From Lentisphaeria bacterium (lineage in GTDB: Bacteria > Verrucomicrobiota > Lentisphaeria > Victivallales > UBA1829): a DNA stretch of 7,476 bases. Below, piece by piece: positions 6,730 through 7,476 of the stretch (its first letter is position 1; every line of letters starts with the position of its first letter). The position numbers were made by a program, and so were the translations under genes. The stretch covers positions 1 to 7,476 of the forward strand of contig JAFVRL010000317.1 of assembly GCA_017504325.1 (NCBI GenBank). Direction: 5' to 3'. The notes beneath the pieces are model-generated. The model was not told where the DNA came from and ran no database searches. It was given only the letters and a program-made list of their open reading frames with translations.

Positions 6730-6775
6730 AATTTCAAAACTCCTCAAAAATCTGAAAGCGCATCTGCTTTGATTT
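6730..6775 (+). repeat. Hairpin module, direct copy 2
   Basis: Same 29-nt start (6730-6758) and same CTTTGATTT partner (6767-6775) as copy 1, but the loop is 8 nt (CGCATCTG) in place of 6. The stem is kept while the loop has changed in length and sequence, which suggests the fold is what is preserved. There is no T-run after this copy. Confidence 0.6.
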
Positions 6776-6792
6776 GCAAAAGGAGCATTTTC

Positions 6793-6818
6793 GGCTGTTA
6801 CCGCAGTGGGTAGCAGCC
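6793..6818. repeat. Central hairpin of the palindromic element
   Basis: GGCTGTTACC (6793-6802) and GGTAGCAGCC (6809-6818) form a 10-bp stem with one G-T pair and a 6-nt loop (GCAGTG). Its midpoint (6805.5) almost coincides with that of the outer 15-bp inverted repeats (6806.5). No T-run follows on either strand, so it is not a standard terminator. Confidence 0.7.
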
Positions 6819-6869
6819 TCAAATTACCTTTCACAACTCTTTGCAGCTGCATCTTTGATTTTTTTTGAA

Positions 6870-6915
6870 TGACTTTTGAAATTACCTCTTTATGACTTTT
6901 GAATTTACCTCATTG
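6870..6915 (+). repeat. 23-bp tandem repeat, two copies
   Basis: TGACTTTTGAAATTACCTCTTTA (6870-6892) is followed directly by a second unit at 6893-6915 with three differences, two of them in the last five bases. Each unit carries one inverted copy of the GAGGTAA(A/T)TTCAAAA motif, so this forms the right-hand, doubled end of the element. Confidence 0.75.
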
Positions 6916-6929
6916 AGAAAGAAACAATA

Positions 6930-7476
6930 TTAATTTTTTGTTCTGCGGGTCTGGATGAGAACCGCAATGATGATGACTGCCCCTTTGACCAATCCCTGAA
7001 GATTGACCGGGGCATTCCACATCACAAGGGCGTTGGAAATGATCCCTAAAATAAAGACCCCTGCCACAGTTCCGGCTATGGAACCTTTACCGCCGTTCAT
7101 GGCAGTCCCGCCGATAATGGCGGCGGCGATGGCATCCAGTTCATAGGAGAGTCCGGCATTGGTGGAGCTTATGGAGTTGAGCCTGCTGCTGAATAGAAAG
7201 GCCGCGATCCCGGAACAGAAACCGGCAAGCACATAAGTCATGAAAGTGACAAATCTTACTTTGATCGCCGCGTATTTTGCCGCGTTGCTGTTGCTGCCGA
7301 TGGCACAGATATGTCTGCCGAAAGCGGTGTGTTTCAGAAGAATGGAAAAAATGACGGCAAGAGCGATAAATACCCATGTGGGCAGAGGTATCCCCAGAAA
7401 GACACAGTTGCCCACTTCCCGGAAGATCTCATTGGAACTGCTTACCGTTCCGGCATTGGCAAAATAAAGAGAGAGG
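6930..7476 (-). CDS. RbsC-type sugar ABC transporter permease, N-terminus cut by window edge
   Basis: 181 residues are visible in one frame open to the right edge (first whole codon at 7475-7473); the internal GTG at 7415 is not the start, since the frame continues upstream without a stop. Hydrophobic segments: PTWVFIALAVIFSILL, then FMTYVLAGFCSGIAAFLF, IAAAIIGGTAMNGG with SIAGTVAGVFILGIISNAL, and LVKGAVIIIAVLI. FGRHICAIGSNSNAAKYAAI and ELDAIAAAIIGGTAMNGGKG match the C-terminal half of BPD_transp_2 permeases such as RbsC, including the cytoplasmic loop that contacts the ATPase. The protein forms the membrane channel for a pentose or similar sugar with a binding protein and an ATPase, none of which is in view. 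It converges on ade, so it is not in that operon; which sugar it takes is unknown. Confidence 0.88.
   Translation of the reverse strand, partial: LSLYFANAGTVSSSNEIFREVGNCVFLGIPLPTWVFIALAVIFSILLKHTAFGRHICAIGSNSNAAKYAAIKVRFVTFMTYVLAGFCSGIAAFLFSSRLNSISSTNAGLSYELDAIAAAIIGGTAMNGGKGSIAGTVAGVFILGIISNALVMWNAPVNLQGLVKGAVIIIAVLIQTRRTKN

Larger units (their letters stand above)
6670..6929. repeat. Nested palindromic repeat element between convergent ade and ABC permease genes
   Basis: The whole gap is repeat sequence and I see no coding signal in it. It has five versions of the motif GAGGTAATTTCAAAA: near-copy 6670-6684 (+), exact 6725-6739 (+), exact 6888-6874 (-), one mismatch 6911-6897 (-), and a looser one, AAAGGTAATTT, at about 6832-6822 (-). 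The exact pair bounds a roughly 164-bp imperfect palindrome with a hairpin at its middle (6793-6818). Between them, 6760-6783 and the reverse complement of its opposite arm agree at 17 of 24 positions. ATTGAGA occurs at both edges (6665-6671 and 6912-6918), like a 7-bp target duplication. This suits a MITE-like or REP-like element; a structured RNA is another reading. Confidence 0.7.

Noticed and set aside
6670..6929. CRISPR array
   Set aside because: Repeats are two direct copies plus inverted copies with variable spacing and internal hairpins, and there are no cas genes; regular repeat-spacer units are absent.
6930..7415. Complete 161-aa permease starting at GTG 7415
   Set aside because: The frame runs on to the window edge with family-like sequence and the first visible part is already mid-protein for RbsC.

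Overview
The window (7476 bp, moderate GC, SD-type ribosome binding sites before every start) looks like accessory carbohydrate and purine metabolism from an anaerobic heterotroph. The mix of a GH89-type glycosidase, AraC regulator, adenine deaminase, sugar ABC permease, UPF0489 protein and GT39-type membrane protein would fit a gut Lentisphaerota or Bacillota member, but nothing here settles the phylum. This is an inference from gene content only.

Left half, all on the minus strand, reading right to left: a complete GH89-like alpha-N-acetylglucosaminidase (3878-1533); a 200-bp gap dense in dyad symmetries (1333-1532) with a promoter; a UPF0489 protein with an arginase-like metal site (1332-655); and, 21 bp further on, a GT39/ArnT-like polytopic glycosyltransferase (633-1) cut by the left edge. 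A 16-bp perfect inverted repeat covers the -10 box, SD and start codon of the UPF0489 gene.

Middle: 136 bp (3879-4014) separates the GH89-like gene from a divergent AraC-family regulator. Two back-to-back promoters with overlapping -35 boxes can be read there, symmetric about base 3955. The regulator is split by a -1 frame change just before its DNA-binding domain, so it is either a recent pseudogene or a sequencing error. Its reading frame overlaps the start of adenine deaminase (ade, 4960-6669) by 23 bp, so the two are probably co-transcribed and translationally coupled.

Right: ade and an RbsC-type sugar ABC permease (minus strand, cut by the right edge, stop at 6930) converge on a 260-bp gap. 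The gap is filled by a nested repeat element: two direct copies of a hairpin module, a roughly 164-bp imperfect palindrome with exact 15-bp ends and a central hairpin, a 23-bp tandem pair, and a possible 7-bp target duplication (ATTGAGA) on either side. This element is the least explained part of the window.

Possible joint role: the permease could import a sugar, the GH89-like enzyme (no signal peptide) could cut alpha-linked GlcNAc in the cytoplasm, and the divergent AraC protein could control it. Adenine deaminase supplies hypoxanthine and ammonia and has no obvious link to sugars beyond sharing the regulator's transcript.
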